A DNA stretch of 45,584 bases, from contig CALXHF010000013.1 in assembly GCA_944388035.1 (NCBI GenBank), positions 1-45,584 on the forward strand, written 5' to 3'. Made by a program: the position numbers and the translations under genes. Below are positions 9,290-17,254 of this stretch, one piece after another (the first letter of the stretch is position 1; the number at the start of each line of letters is the position of its first letter). Source of the stretch: an uncultured Clostridia bacterium (lineage in GTDB: Bacteria > Bacillota > Clostridia > TANB77 > CAG-508). A model generated the notes under the pieces. That model did not search any database and was not told the origin of the DNA. It saw nothing but the letters and a program-made list of their open reading frames with translations.

Positions 9290-9331
9290 GTAAAATTAAA
9301 AGTAGAAATATTATTTTCTACTTAAAAACAA

Positions 9332-9487
9332 TTATTTTACATTTTTCTTAAAATAATCTTCTACCAACTCATCTATTACTTGAGCAAGTGAAACCATCTT
9401 CTTTTCTTTTATAGATTTATCAATTCTTACTTGCTCAAGTTTATCTTTTGTTTCTTCCCACATTCTAACAGTTATAAAACGTTTCAT
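9332..9487 (-). CDS. 51-residue ribbon-helix-helix-like protein
   Basis: A short protein beginning MKRFITVRMWEETKDKLEQV: one amphipathic strand (RFITVRM) and two helices (KLEQVRIDKS, VSLAQVIDELVEDYF), the layout of CopG/Arc DNA-binding proteins. It starts 1 nt after the stop of the DUF2828 gene, with a very strong SD (GGGGAGGTAG) inside that gene's 3' end, so it is translationally coupled to it. It could be an autoregulator of the operon; the palindrome at 11081-11104 would be a natural operator. Role inferred. Confidence 0.6.
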   Translation of the reverse strand: MKRFITVRMWEETKDKLEQVRIDKSIKEKKMVSLAQVIDELVEDYFKKNVK

Positions 9488-9488
9488 C

Positions 9489-10928
9489 TTATGCTACCTC
9501 CCCTAAAATCTCGATATATTTTTCTAAGGTTTGTAACATAACTTTCATAGGTGTTAAATTGTCTAAAGTTAGTAAATTCTCTAACACACTTGGAGAAAAT
9601 CCACTTACCATAGCTACATCATTATCAAATTTTGTAACAGGAACTCCCATTGTATTTGCAGAAACGTTCCAAAAGATTACTTTAGGTAATTCATAACCAT
9701 TTTCATTAAAGTGTTTTTTCCAACCGTTAAAATTAGTTCCTTCCTTAGAATACACACCTTGGTCAAATTCCATATCTGAAATTATTATTAAATGTGATGG
9801 CATTTCATCTTGTTTACTCTTATTTTCAATAGCTGTATTTAATAATAATTTAAATACTTCATCTATATTAGTATTAGCAATTTCAAATTCTATGTTATTT
9901 ACTTTTTCAACAATGTCTTTACCAACAACTTCATTCATTCTTGGTATTTGTGAAAAAGTAATAAAATGATTTTTAAAAGCTCCTTTATTTCTTTGAGCAA
10001 TATAGATAGCTAAACCTATAGAATTTGCAAGTGGTAATTCGTTTGGCCACTCCATAGAACCTGATACGTCTGCTACTACCATTAAGTTTTTATCATAACC
10101 ATTTAAGAAATCTTTTTGATTTTCCCACATTAGATCAAAAAGTTTGTTATCTACTGGAACCCTTAAAAGAATATTTCTAACTATTTCATAACAATATAAA
10201 CCAGTTGTGTTTATTTTTTTCTCACCATTTTTCACTTGACTTAAGTATTCTTTGTACTTTTCACTACAATTTCTGTTAAAACTTTCTCTATATTTTAACA
10301 TAGCTTTTGTAGGGACATTTTCAAAATTAATAGTTTCATAATCTTTATTAGTTAGATTATTTTCTATTAATTTTAGTTTTTTTCTTATACTTGTTAAAGT
10401 TTTTCTATATTCTTTTTCTGTAATACCTAATTTTTTAATTATTTTTTTCGCTGTTTCATTTCTAACATTATGTGTTCTGTGTGTTGGTAACCATTTTGCA
10501 AGTAAAGATGGGTTTTCACTTTTTTTATCTTCTTCTAATTGTTTTTTGATTAATTCTATAACTTCATCTTCTATTAAAGTATCTAAACCTTCTAATATAT
10601 AGTCCCACCTACCATATTCAGGTATTTTAGGTAAGATTAATAAAGCCATTTCTTTTTCACTTTCACATAAATATCTGAAAAGTGTTTGAAATAACAACCT
10701 TTCACCTTTACCACTTCTTATATCTAATAAATACATCAAATTAGCAAGAGCTAAAGTTTTATCTTCTGCAATTGCTTTTTTAAATTTTTCTATTATATCG
10801 TAAGTATCATTATATCTAGATATCCCTGCAAATATATCTAAATTTGCATCATAAGTAGTTCCATAATATCTTCCACCTTTTGTATTTTCGATTGTAGAAT
10901 TTTGTTTTAAACTATCTAAATAACTCAT
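9489..10928 (-). CDS. DUF2828 protein (TROVE-like repeats plus vWA; Ro60-like)
   Basis: 479 residues from the ATG at 10928, chosen for AAAGGAG about 11 nt upstream; a longer frame exists to 11048 but lacks an SD. The N-terminal half is helical-repeat, TROVE-like, with RSGKGER (71-77) and LAKWLPTHRTHN typical of DUF2828. The C-terminal half is a von Willebrand A domain with an intact MIDAS D287-x-S-G-S291 and ISDMEFDQ. Family knowledge: Ro60/Rsr proteins bind Y RNAs and misfolded RNAs; DUF2828 is a related, little-studied group. The structured leader and the coupled RHH-like gene suggest a small self-contained ribonucleoprotein/regulatory unit (inference). Confidence 0.8.
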   Translation of the reverse strand: MSYLDSLKQNSTIENTKGGRYYGTTYDANLDIFAGISRYNDTYDIIEKFKKAIAEDKTLALANLMYLLDIRSGKGERLLFQTLFRYLCESEKEMALLILPKIPEYGRWDYILEGLDTLIEDEVIELIKKQLEEDKKSENPSLLAKWLPTHRTHNVRNETAKKIIKKLGITEKEYRKTLTSIRKKLKLIENNLTNKDYETINFENVPTKAMLKYRESFNRNCSEKYKEYLSQVKNGEKKINTTGLYCYEIVRNILLRVPVDNKLFDLMWENQKDFLNGYDKNLMVVADVSGSMEWPNELPLANSIGLAIYIAQRNKGAFKNHFITFSQIPRMNEVVGKDIVEKVNNIEFEIANTNIDEVFKLLLNTAIENKSKQDEMPSHLIIISDMEFDQGVYSKEGTNFNGWKKHFNENGYELPKVIFWNVSANTMGVPVTKFDNDVAMVSGFSPSVLENLLTLDNLTPMKVMLQTLEKYIEILGEVA

Positions 10929-10960
10929 TTTAGCTCTCACTCCTTTTTTTAAATTTAAAC

Positions 10961-11035
10961 GAGCCACATTACTAATTGTATAGTCAATTAGTTTACTTTT
11001 AATAATACCACAAAATTCTTTGCTGTAAGTGGCTC
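10961..11035 (-). ncRNA. Structured leader or Y-RNA-like element upstream of the DUF2828 gene
   Basis: Two nested stems: an outer 7-bp pair GAGCCAC (10961-10967) with GTGGCTC (11029-11035), and an inner perfect 8-bp hairpin ACTAATTG (10971-10978) / CAATTAGT (10985-10992) with a 6-nt loop. It lies 33-107 nt upstream of the ATG. Ro60-type genes are often next to Y RNA genes, whose termini pair in an outer stem. Whether this is a Y-like RNA, a 5' UTR regulator or chance is open. Confidence 0.3.
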
Positions 11036-11080
11036 TAAAACAAGACACAATATTGTATATAATTTCTGTATACCTTAAAC

Positions 11081-11104
11081 TTTAGTTATACTATACTAAC
11101 TAAA
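11081..11104. promoter_or_regulatory. 24-bp palindrome, candidate operator
   Basis: TTTAGTTA (11081-11088), spacer TACTATAC, TAACTAAA (11097-11104): a perfect inverted repeat in the divergent gap between the DUF2828 operon and the pyrophosphatase-like gene. Both arms lie near possible -10 elements. No T-run follows, so an operator is more likely than a terminator. Confidence 0.45.
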
Positions 11105-11211
11105 ACCACGCATTTTATAATATATTTTAATTTACTGTTTATTTGCTGTTCGTGTCTATGTTTTGCATTTTATCACAATGTGTCATTTGTGTCAATAAGT
11201 TTTTTGATTTT

Positions 11212-11242
11212 TTTACAAAAATTTTCTAAAATATATTATAAT
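11212..11242 (+). promoter_or_regulatory. Possible promoter of the pyrophosphatase-like gene
   Basis: TTTACA (11212-11217), 19-bp spacer, TATAAT (11237-11242), 21 bp before the TTG start. The spacer is longer than optimal. Confidence 0.4.
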
Positions 11243-11263
11243 AAATTTAAGGATGTGATTTTA

Positions 11264-11602
11264 TTGGAAAAATCGATTAAATATTTAAATAAAACTGTAA
11301 CTGTAAAAATGGATAGACCTTTGGGTTCAAAACACCCAGACTGGGATTTAATTTATGAAGTAAATTATGGTTTTATACCAAATACAATTAGTGGTGATGG
11401 TGAAGAATTAGATTGTTATGTTTTAGGTGTTGACAAGCCTTTAGATAGTTTTACAGGGAAGTGTATTGCAATAATACACAGAACAAACGATAATGATGAT
11501 AAATTAATAATAGTTCCAGATGGTATGAATTTTACAGATGAAGAGATACGAAATCTAACTAATTTCCAAGAGAAATATTTTGAAAGTATAATTATAAGAT
11601 AA
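11264..11602 (+). CDS. Short inorganic-pyrophosphatase-like protein
   Basis: 112 residues from TTG 11264, preceded by AAGGATGTG; the frame is open further 5' to 11180 but without an SD. It keeps landmarks of family I pyrophosphatases: MDRPLGSKHP, Y-EVNYGFIPNT, GDGEELDCYVLG (the DxDxxD metal site with Glu in place of the second Asp) and TNDNDDKLIIVP. It stops well short of the usual ~175 residues, lacking the C-terminal Tyr-Lys phosphate-binding part. Such short forms recur in Clostridia, so it is probably a real family rather than a truncation, but catalysis is uncertain. Confidence 0.75.
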   Translation: MEKSIKYLNKTVTVKMDRPLGSKHPDWDLIYEVNYGFIPNTISGDGEELDCYVLGVDKPLDSFTGKCIAIIHRTNDNDDKLIIVPDGMNFTDEEIRNLTNFQEKYFESIIIR

Positions 11603-11656
11603 ATTTTATTTAGACTTTTTTATTTGTCTTTTGTATTATTGATATAGGAGTAATTT

Positions 11657-12361
11657 ATGGAAGAAGATAAAAAATTATATAATCAATTTTTAAATGGAAA
11701 TGAAGAATCTTTCCAAAAACTAATAACTAAATATGAAAAAAATCTTATTTATTTTATAACTAGATATGTTAAAAATTTAGATATTGCTTATGATATATAC
11801 CAAGATACAATAATGTATATATTAGAACATAAAGAAAAGTATAATGATAACTATTCTTTCAAAACATATCTATATCTAATAGCTAAATCTCGCGCTATTA
11901 ATTATATAAATAGTAAGAATAAAGACCTTCCACTTGAAAATCTAGAAAACACATTAAAAGAAGAAAAGTTATTAGAAGATATAGTCTTTTCTAAAGAAAG
12001 ACAACAAAAAATCGAAAAGGTAATTAAAAAGCTAAAAAAAGAATATCAGCTAGTTATTTATTTGACGAAAATAGAAGGTTTATCATATAAAGAAACTGGT
12101 CTTATTATGGATAAAACTGAGAAACAAATAAAAAATTTGGTTTTTAACGCTACTAAGAAATTAAAGAAATTATTGGTACAAGAAAGAATTATTGAAATAA
12201 AAAACAACAAGTTTATACGTTTACTTTTATGGTTTATAGTTCTTACATTTGTAATTTCTTCTCTTACATATGCTGGGTTTGTTATATATAAAAAATATCA
12301 AGCAAGCTTAGTTCCAACATATACAGAAGAATTTAATAATAGCCAAAAGAACAATATGTAG
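11657..12361 (+). CDS. ECF-type sigma factor with a C-terminal membrane helix
   Basis: 234 residues. Region 2 covers about 1-90 (FQKLITKYEKNLIYFITRYVKNLDIAYDIYQDT) and region 4 about 110-172 with a helix-turn-helix (GLSYKETGLIMDKTEKQIKNLVFNATKKLKK). A single transmembrane helix follows at about 188-211, then a short outer tail. A sigma factor fused to a membrane helix suggests a tethered, self-sequestering regulator. The TAG stop at 12359-12361 is suspect: the same frame continues open for another 299 codons. ATG has GATATAGGAG upstream. Confidence 0.8.
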   Translation: MEEDKKLYNQFLNGNEESFQKLITKYEKNLIYFITRYVKNLDIAYDIYQDTIMYILEHKEKYNDNYSFKTYLYLIAKSRAINYINSKNKDLPLENLENTLKEEKLLEDIVFSKERQQKIEKVIKKLKKEYQLVIYLTKIEGLSYKETGLIMDKTEKQIKNLVFNATKKLKKLLVQERIIEIKNNKFIRLLLWFIVLTFVISSLTYAGFVIYKKYQASLVPTYTEEFNNSQKNNM

Positions 12362-13261
12362 GTTTGTACTTTTAATTTGGCTTGGAACGAATTTATGGAT
12401 GAAAGATTTGGCGGAGAAGTAAGTTTTAGAGATGAAACACCTTCAATTGTAAATTCTTTAAATAAAAAAGATTTTACAAAAGAACAATTGTCTAATGATA
12501 GTTATTATATAAAAGTAGATGTTACAAGACCAGAATTAAAAGAAATCATTAAAAATGATATTAAAAATAAATTTAATATAGATGAGTCTTCTACTTTAGA
12601 TAAAATTAATTTCGATATACCAAATAGTTACACAATTTATAGTTTTCTATATAAAAAATTTGAGTTTAAAACACCTTTTGATGTTTTAGATGATGATAAG
12701 TTTTCAAATTCAGAAGAAAAAGTAAAATATTTTGGAATTACTGCTTCTTCTTCCGAAAGTTTAAGAGAACAAGTAGAAGTTATTTTCTATAATGACCAAA
12801 ATAATTTTGCTATTAAATTAAATACAAAAAATAATGAAGATATCATACTTGCAAGAATAGATAGTACAAATTCTTTTGATGAGACCTACAATACTATAGT
12901 TGAAAATTCTAAATATGAAAAAAACAAAAGTTTCAATAACGAAGATACTTTAAAAATTCCTAATTTAATAGTAGATACCGAAATTAGTTATGATGAATTA
13001 TGTAATAGAGAATTAGCAAATAATAAAAATAATATTTCTTATATAAAATCTGCAATTCAACAAATAAATTTTTCTTTAAATAACGAGGGTGGTGAAGTTA
13101 TAAGTAGAGGTATTATTCAAGATATTACAAAAGCAAATTCTATTAAAAGAGACTTTAATTTTACTGATAGTTTTTATTTATTTTTAAAAGAATCTGATAA
13201 AGAAAAGCCATATCTTATGTTAAAAATAGATAATACAGATTTAATGGAAATTTCTAATTAA
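12362..13261 (+). CDS. Extracytoplasmic part of the sigma-factor protein, beyond an in-frame TAG
   Basis: This open stretch is in the same frame as the sigma gene and separated from it only by the TAG. It begins VCTFNLAWNEFMDERFGG; the only early start is TTG 12377 with no SD before it, so independent initiation is poorly supported. As I recall related proteins, a W-V-G-T-F-N-L-x-W-N stretch is continuous with the sigma/TM part, with Trp (TGG) where this sequence has TAG. The content is a mixed alpha/beta domain with no motif I recognise. Options are a nonsense mutation, TAG readthrough, or two separate proteins. TAG is a true stop elsewhere (e.g. the integrase). Confidence 0.55.
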   Translation, partial: VCTFNLAWNEFMDERFGGEVSFRDETPSIVNSLNKKDFTKEQLSNDSYYIKVDVTRPELKEIIKNDIKNKFNIDESSTLDKINFDIPNSYTIYSFLYKKFEFKTPFDVLDDDKFSNSEEKVKYFGITASSSESLREQVEVIFYNDQNNFAIKLNTKNNEDIILARIDSTNSFDETYNTIVENSKYEKNKSFNNEDTLKIPNLIVDTEISYDELCNRELANNKNNISYIKSAIQQINFSLNNEGGEVISRGIIQDITKANSIKRDFNFTDSFYLFLKESDKEKPYLMLKIDNTDLMEISN

Positions 13262-13275
13262 AGGAGATGATTTTT

Positions 13276-14244
13276 TTGAAAAAATTTATAATTATTTTTA
13301 TTAGTATTTTAATTTTTATAACTATTGCTAGCATTATTTTTTATTTCTTTATTTTTACAGATGACAATACAAATTCTAATACTAATTTAATAAATAATGT
13401 ATCTATTAAAAATGATGCTTATGATATCTCTTTAGAAAATTTGCCTTTAGAATTTTCTATAGAAGATGCAATAAATAGTAATTATTTTGTATGTGGTTAT
13501 GAGAAAAATTATAATGAAGATAAACTAAACACTTTCATTTCTAATATTGAAAATAGAACTCCTTCTAGCCTTCGTATTGCTTTTTCTACTCCGGAAGGTG
13601 ATGTTGTTTTAAAAGAACTTGTTTTAGAAAATGATAATATTATTTTTAGAGAAGATAACAGAAGAGATGAATTTTCAAGTAAAGAAGATAGAATTATTAA
13701 AGAAAGTTCTTTTCCTGTTTCTGATTATAGAATAGTAGAAGATTTTTTAGGTGAGACAAAATATATTTATCTTGAAAACAGAAATAAAGATTTTAATAGC
13801 AGAGTTTTTATTTGTTCTTGCTTTAATACTTTAGAATATAACCATAACTTCCAATTAATATTTAAAGGAAGACGAGATATGGGAATAAATACAATTATAG
13901 AAAAAGGTACATATTTAGATTATAATGTATATTCTTTTGCAGGTGATGTTTTTGTTAAAATTGATAATGTAGAAATTTCTTTAAAAGATGCTATTATTAA
14001 TAAACAAATAGATCCACAAGATATCGTAAATAATTGTACTTTAGATGTTAAAGAAAATAAAAATAATGTTGTTTTTAACGAAGCAAATGACGGCGGTACT
14101 AGAAAATATAGATACGATTTAGCAAACCAAGAACCTTATTCTATTATTAAATGTCATACTTTAGATGGTAACAGAGATTTATACATTGGTGTTCCTAATA
14201 TGGAATTTGATGGTTCTACTGTAGATTGGTTATATTATAATTAA
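13276..14244 (+). CDS. Membrane-anchored extracytoplasmic protein of unknown function
   Basis: 322 residues from TTG 13276. AAGGAGATG (13261-13269) overlaps the ATG at 13267 and fits the TTG instead. It has an N-terminal signal-anchor (KKFIIIFISILIFITIASIIFYFFIF) and then an Asn/Asp-rich outside domain with no Cys lipobox and no motif I recognise. It begins 14 nt after the preceding stop, so it is co-transcribed with the sigma factor and its extracytoplasmic part. It is probably a partner or target in the same signalling unit (inference). Confidence 0.7.
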   Translation: MKKFIIIFISILIFITIASIIFYFFIFTDDNTNSNTNLINNVSIKNDAYDISLENLPLEFSIEDAINSNYFVCGYEKNYNEDKLNTFISNIENRTPSSLRIAFSTPEGDVVLKELVLENDNIIFREDNRRDEFSSKEDRIIKESSFPVSDYRIVEDFLGETKYIYLENRNKDFNSRVFICSCFNTLEYNHNFQLIFKGRRDMGINTIIEKGTYLDYNVYSFAGDVFVKIDNVEISLKDAIINKQIDPQDIVNNCTLDVKENKNNVVFNEANDGGTRKYRYDLANQEPYSIIKCHTLDGNRDLYIGVPNMEFDGSTVDWLYYN

Positions 14245-14247
14245 GTT

Positions 14248-14280
14248 AAAACTAAGAGTTCAAAATGAACTTTTAGTTTT
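14248..14280. terminator. Bidirectional terminator
   Basis: A 15-bp inverted repeat (14248-14262 with 14266-14280, one G-U position) with a 3-nt loop, between convergent genes. The A/T ends supply U-tracts on both strands. Confidence 0.8.
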
Positions 14281-14655
14281 CTAGAAATTCCATAATCCTA
14301 GTTTTCCTTTTGCTTCTATTAATTTATCAAATTTTTCTATTACTTTAACTTTCCAAGCAAATTGTTCATTAAAAATGCTTTTACTGTAAACTTCTTTATT
14401 TTCTTTTCGCCTTTCATCAAAAAAATCTTTTGTTGTCTTTATACAATCTAATAATTCTACTTTGCCTATTATTTTTCCAAGTGGCATATTGCTCAAATAT
14501 TTCCCTAACCTTTTATAAGCCTCTTTATCTATAGATTTCCCTGCGTGAATTAAAAGTTCTCCTCTATAATTGGTTTTCCAACTTCTAAACTCATATTCCT
14601 TATATCCTTCAATTATCAAACTTGCCCAAGGTTGTTTAATTGTTAAAACTTTCAT
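14281..14655 (-). CDS. ASCH-domain protein
   Basis: 124 residues. MKVLTIKQPWASLIIEGYKEYEFRSW is the classic ASCH start (hhxLxIKQPWAxLIxxGxKxxExRSW), followed by YRGELLIHAGKS and IIGKVELLDCI. ASCH domains have a PUA-like fold and are thought to bind RNA or modified nucleosides; some are N4-acetylcytidine amidohydrolases. Single-domain protein, full length. A terminator lies upstream, so it is separately transcribed. Confidence 0.85.
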   Translation of the reverse strand: MKVLTIKQPWASLIIEGYKEYEFRSWKTNYRGELLIHAGKSIDKEAYKRLGKYLSNMPLGKIIGKVELLDCIKTTKDFFDERRKENKEVYSKSIFNEQFAWKVKVIEKFDKLIEAKGKLGLWNF

Positions 14656-14690
14656 TATTTTCTCCAGTTCTTTTTTATTTTACACCTGTG

Positions 14691-14713
14691 AAAAAAGCAC
14701 ATAATGTGCTTTT
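14691..14713 (-). terminator. Terminator at the end of the cell-wall operon
   Basis: On the minus strand an 8-bp stem (14713-14706 with 14700-14693, loop 5 nt) is followed by U6 (complement of 14691-14696). It begins inside the ricT stop codon and ends the long minus-strand operon. Confidence 0.75.
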
Positions 14714-15650
14714 AATTTTGAGACAAAAAAGCCCCGTCCCCATTTTTCTCATTTTCTCTATCTTCTTGCTCTAATTTTTCTAGCTCTTCTAATTCTTGTT
14801 TGTGTTCTATTTCCTCTTCGTCAACTTTTTCAACCTTGTTGTCTTTTATAATAGTAATATCACTCATAGGATATTTTTTAGAAACAAAATTGTCTCCGTC
14901 TTTTACTTTAACTCTAAGAATTTCTCTTAAAGTTTCTATATATTCTACCTCACCTTCACCGTCTGGCGTTTTTACTGTTGCACCTATACTTGGAAGTTTT
15001 TTTAATTTTTCTTCATAAACTTCATTTTCATATTTTAAACAACACATAAGCCTACCACAATTTCCAGATATTTTACTTGGGTTAAGTGATAAGTTTTGTT
15101 CTTTTGCCATCTTTATTGAAACTGCCTCAAAATCTCTTAAGAAAGAGCAACAACAAAGTTCTCTACCACATACACCATTTCCACCGATTCTTTTTACTTC
15201 ATCTCTTACACCTATTTGTCTAAGTTCTATTCTAGTTTTATATATTGCTGCTAAGTCTTTTACTAAATCTCTAAAATCAATTCTACCATCTGCTGTGAAA
15301 TAAAATAATATTTTGCTATTATCAAATTTATACTCAACATCTGTTAAAGTCATTTTTAGACCGTGTTCTTTTATTTTCTTTTGACATATATCAAATGCTT
15401 CTTTTTCTTTTCTTCTACACTCTTCAAAATGTTTGTGGTCTCTTACATTTGCAATTCTAATAACTCTTTTTAATGGTTCAAGTATTTTTTCATCTTCAAT
15501 AAAACGATTTGGTATTACTACTTCTCCATATTCTTCTCCTTGTGCTGTTTCTACAATTACTTTAACTCCTTTTTTTACTTTTAAATTTTTAGGGTTAAAG
15601 AAATATATTTTGCCTAATTTTTTAAATCTAACTCCAATTATATTTTTCAA
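14712..15650 (-). CDS. ricT: RicT/YaaT PSP1-domain protein
   Basis: 312 residues from TTG 15650. GGAGG lies 7 nt before it, and the TTGA overlap with the holB stop indicates coupling. It has the PSP1 domain with the conserved cysteine clusters GVCGRELCCCSFL and CGRLMCCLKYE that ligate Fe-S clusters in RicT. Known role: RicA-RicF-RicT complex, which acts with RNase Y in mRNA maturation and in sporulation/competence. holB-ricT adjacency is common in Firmicutes. The C-terminus is an acidic Glu-rich tail. Confidence 0.92.
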   Translation of the reverse strand: MKNIIGVRFKKLGKIYFFNPKNLKVKKGVKVIVETAQGEEYGEVVIPNRFIEDEKILEPLKRVIRIANVRDHKHFEECRRKEKEAFDICQKKIKEHGLKMTLTDVEYKFDNSKILFYFTADGRIDFRDLVKDLAAIYKTRIELRQIGVRDEVKRIGGNGVCGRELCCCSFLRDFEAVSIKMAKEQNLSLNPSKISGNCGRLMCCLKYENEVYEEKLKKLPSIGATVKTPDGEGEVEYIETLREILRVKVKDGDNFVSKKYPMSDITIIKDNKVEKVDEEEIEHKQELEELEKLEQEDRENEKNGDGAFLSQN

Positions 15651-16537
15651 ACTACTTCCTCCCAAATATTAAATAACATATTATCTATACTCATATCATA
15701 ATTTGCATTTTGATTAATTCTTCTTTTAGTGTTTTCCACAATTTTTATACATCTTGTGTATTTTACATTTTCTTTTGCTTTTCTTAAAAAGATTATATTA
15801 ATATAATCTAAAATATCTAATATTTCATCTTTTGAAGTATATAAAATATCTAATTTTTTAATTAAATCTATTAAATCTTCTTTTTCTATATTATCAATTG
15901 CTTCTTCTATATTTTTATAGATTTCTTGTTTATCTTTTAATTCAATTGCTTTTCCAATACTTCCTTGGAAAACTTCTAACATATTTTTACTTACTTCTAT
16001 ATTATAATTTTTTTCTAAATAATTTTTTATATCAAAATCAGATACCTGATTAAAATGTAATATCATACATCTTGATTTTATAGTAGGCAAAAATGCATTT
16101 TCATTTTCTCCTATTAATATTATTGTAACAAACTCTGGTGGTTCTTCTAGTGTTTTTAAGAGTGCATTTTGTGCTTCTTTTGTCATAAGGTCTGCATTAT
16201 CTATAATATATACTTTTTTGTTAGAAATGATTGGCTTTTCCTGTACTCCTATTTGCATATTTCTTATTTGGTCTATTTTTAAAGTATTTCCTTCTGGTTC
16301 TATTACAGAAAAGTCCGGGTTATTACCACCTTCAAATTCTAAGCAAGATTTACAATTATTACAGTACTTATTATCTTCATTTAGGCACAATATTCCTTTT
16401 GCTAATTCTTTTGCTATCATTTTTTTGCCAATTCCTGATTGCCCAAGAAATAGATAGCTATGTGATATTTTATTATTCTTAATTCCTTCTTCTAATGATT
16501 TTTTTATCTTATCATTTCCTAGAATATCTTGAAACAT
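15647..16537 (-). CDS. holB: DNA polymerase III subunit delta'
   Basis: 296 residues of the clamp-loader delta' family. The N-terminal AAA+ domain has P-loop GQSGIGKKM, a zinc-type cysteine set (YCNNCKSC), KVYIIDNADLMTKEAQNALLKTLEEPP as Walker B/DExx region, and SRC (TIKSRCMIL) sensor 1. Unlike many delta' proteins the P-loop lysine is kept. It is preceded by AGAGGAAAAATT before ATG and overlaps ricT by 4 nt. Confidence 0.93.
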   Translation of the reverse strand: MFQDILGNDKIKKSLEEGIKNNKISHSYLFLGQSGIGKKMIAKELAKGILCLNEDNKYCNNCKSCLEFEGGNNPDFSVIEPEGNTLKIDQIRNMQIGVQEKPIISNKKVYIIDNADLMTKEAQNALLKTLEEPPEFVTIILIGENENAFLPTIKSRCMILHFNQVSDFDIKNYLEKNYNIEVSKNMLEVFQGSIGKAIELKDKQEIYKNIEEAIDNIEKEDLIDLIKKLDILYTSKDEILDILDYINIIFLRKAKENVKYTRCIKIVENTKRRINQNANYDMSIDNMLFNIWEEVV

Positions 16538-16547
16538 AATTTTTCCT

Positions 16548-17180
16548 CTATTCTACTTTTCCCCATTTATCTAATGGCCATATTCTTAATGCTACTTTAC
16601 TTTCTATTTTTTCTAATGGAATACAACCAAATGCTCTACAGTCTGTACTATGATTTCTATTATCCCCCATTGCAAACACACAATTTTCTGGTACTATAAA
16701 ATCATCAAAACCTGGTCCTATTACATCTGTTATTACTCCTGGTTGTAAATAAGGCTCATCTAATTGTTCTCCATTTATAAATACTTTTCCTTCTTTTATT
16801 TCTATATGTTCTCCTGGTAAACCTATTACTCTTTTTATATAACTTCTTTTACCAATTTCTAAGAAATTCTTAACAAACCAATCAAAACCTTTTCTTTCTT
16901 CATACTTAGCTACCGGATTTAATTGATCTATTTCTGATTCTGAATATCCTGTTACTGCTGGTTCTTCAAAAGTTATTATATCTCCTCTTTCTGGTAATGT
17001 TTTTGTTGTTCTTCCCCATCTATTTAACCAAAGTCTTTGGTTTTGTTCTAATGTTGGATACATAGAACTCATCTGTACTATCGTTGGTGTTCCTATAAAA
17101 TAACGAAATAACATTGCAAGCACAAGTGCTATTATAATACAATATCCCCACTCTAATACTTCTTTAACTTTTGAATTCAA
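16548..17180 (-). CDS. lepB: Signal peptidase I
   Basis: 210 residues. One N-terminal membrane helix (about 12-28) is followed by the catalytic serine in SS39MYPTL, the general-base lysine K116 in YIKRVIGLPGEH, and the box E motif MGDNRNHSTDCR (Cys in place of the usual Ser in SxDSR). It removes signal peptides from exported proteins at the outer face of the membrane. Start is TTG with GGAGAG upstream. Part of the murG-HK-lepB-holB-ricT run. Confidence 0.95.
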   Translation of the reverse strand: MNSKVKEVLEWGYCIIIALVLAMLFRYFIGTPTIVQMSSMYPTLEQNQRLWLNRWGRTTKTLPERGDIITFEEPAVTGYSESEIDQLNPVAKYEERKGFDWFVKNFLEIGKRSYIKRVIGLPGEHIEIKEGKVFINGEQLDEPYLQPGVITDVIGPGFDDFIVPENCVFAMGDNRNHSTDCRAFGCIPLEKIESKVALRIWPLDKWGKVE

Positions 17181-17254
17181 CTTTATCTCTCCTTTGTATT
17201 TACTTTTATTTTTGACTATTTAATTATACACAAATTTTATATTTTTTTCAAGCA

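Noticed and set aside
11026..11041. GTTTTAGAGCC on the minus strand resembling a type II CRISPR repeat or tracrRNA
   Set aside because: Only 11 bases match, no repeat array or cas gene is present, and the bases belong to the stem upstream of the DUF2828 gene.
12359..12361. TAG as a generally reassigned codon
   Set aside because: TAG ends the integrase and works as a stop after frame errors; only one in-frame TAG is suspicious, so a local event is more likely.
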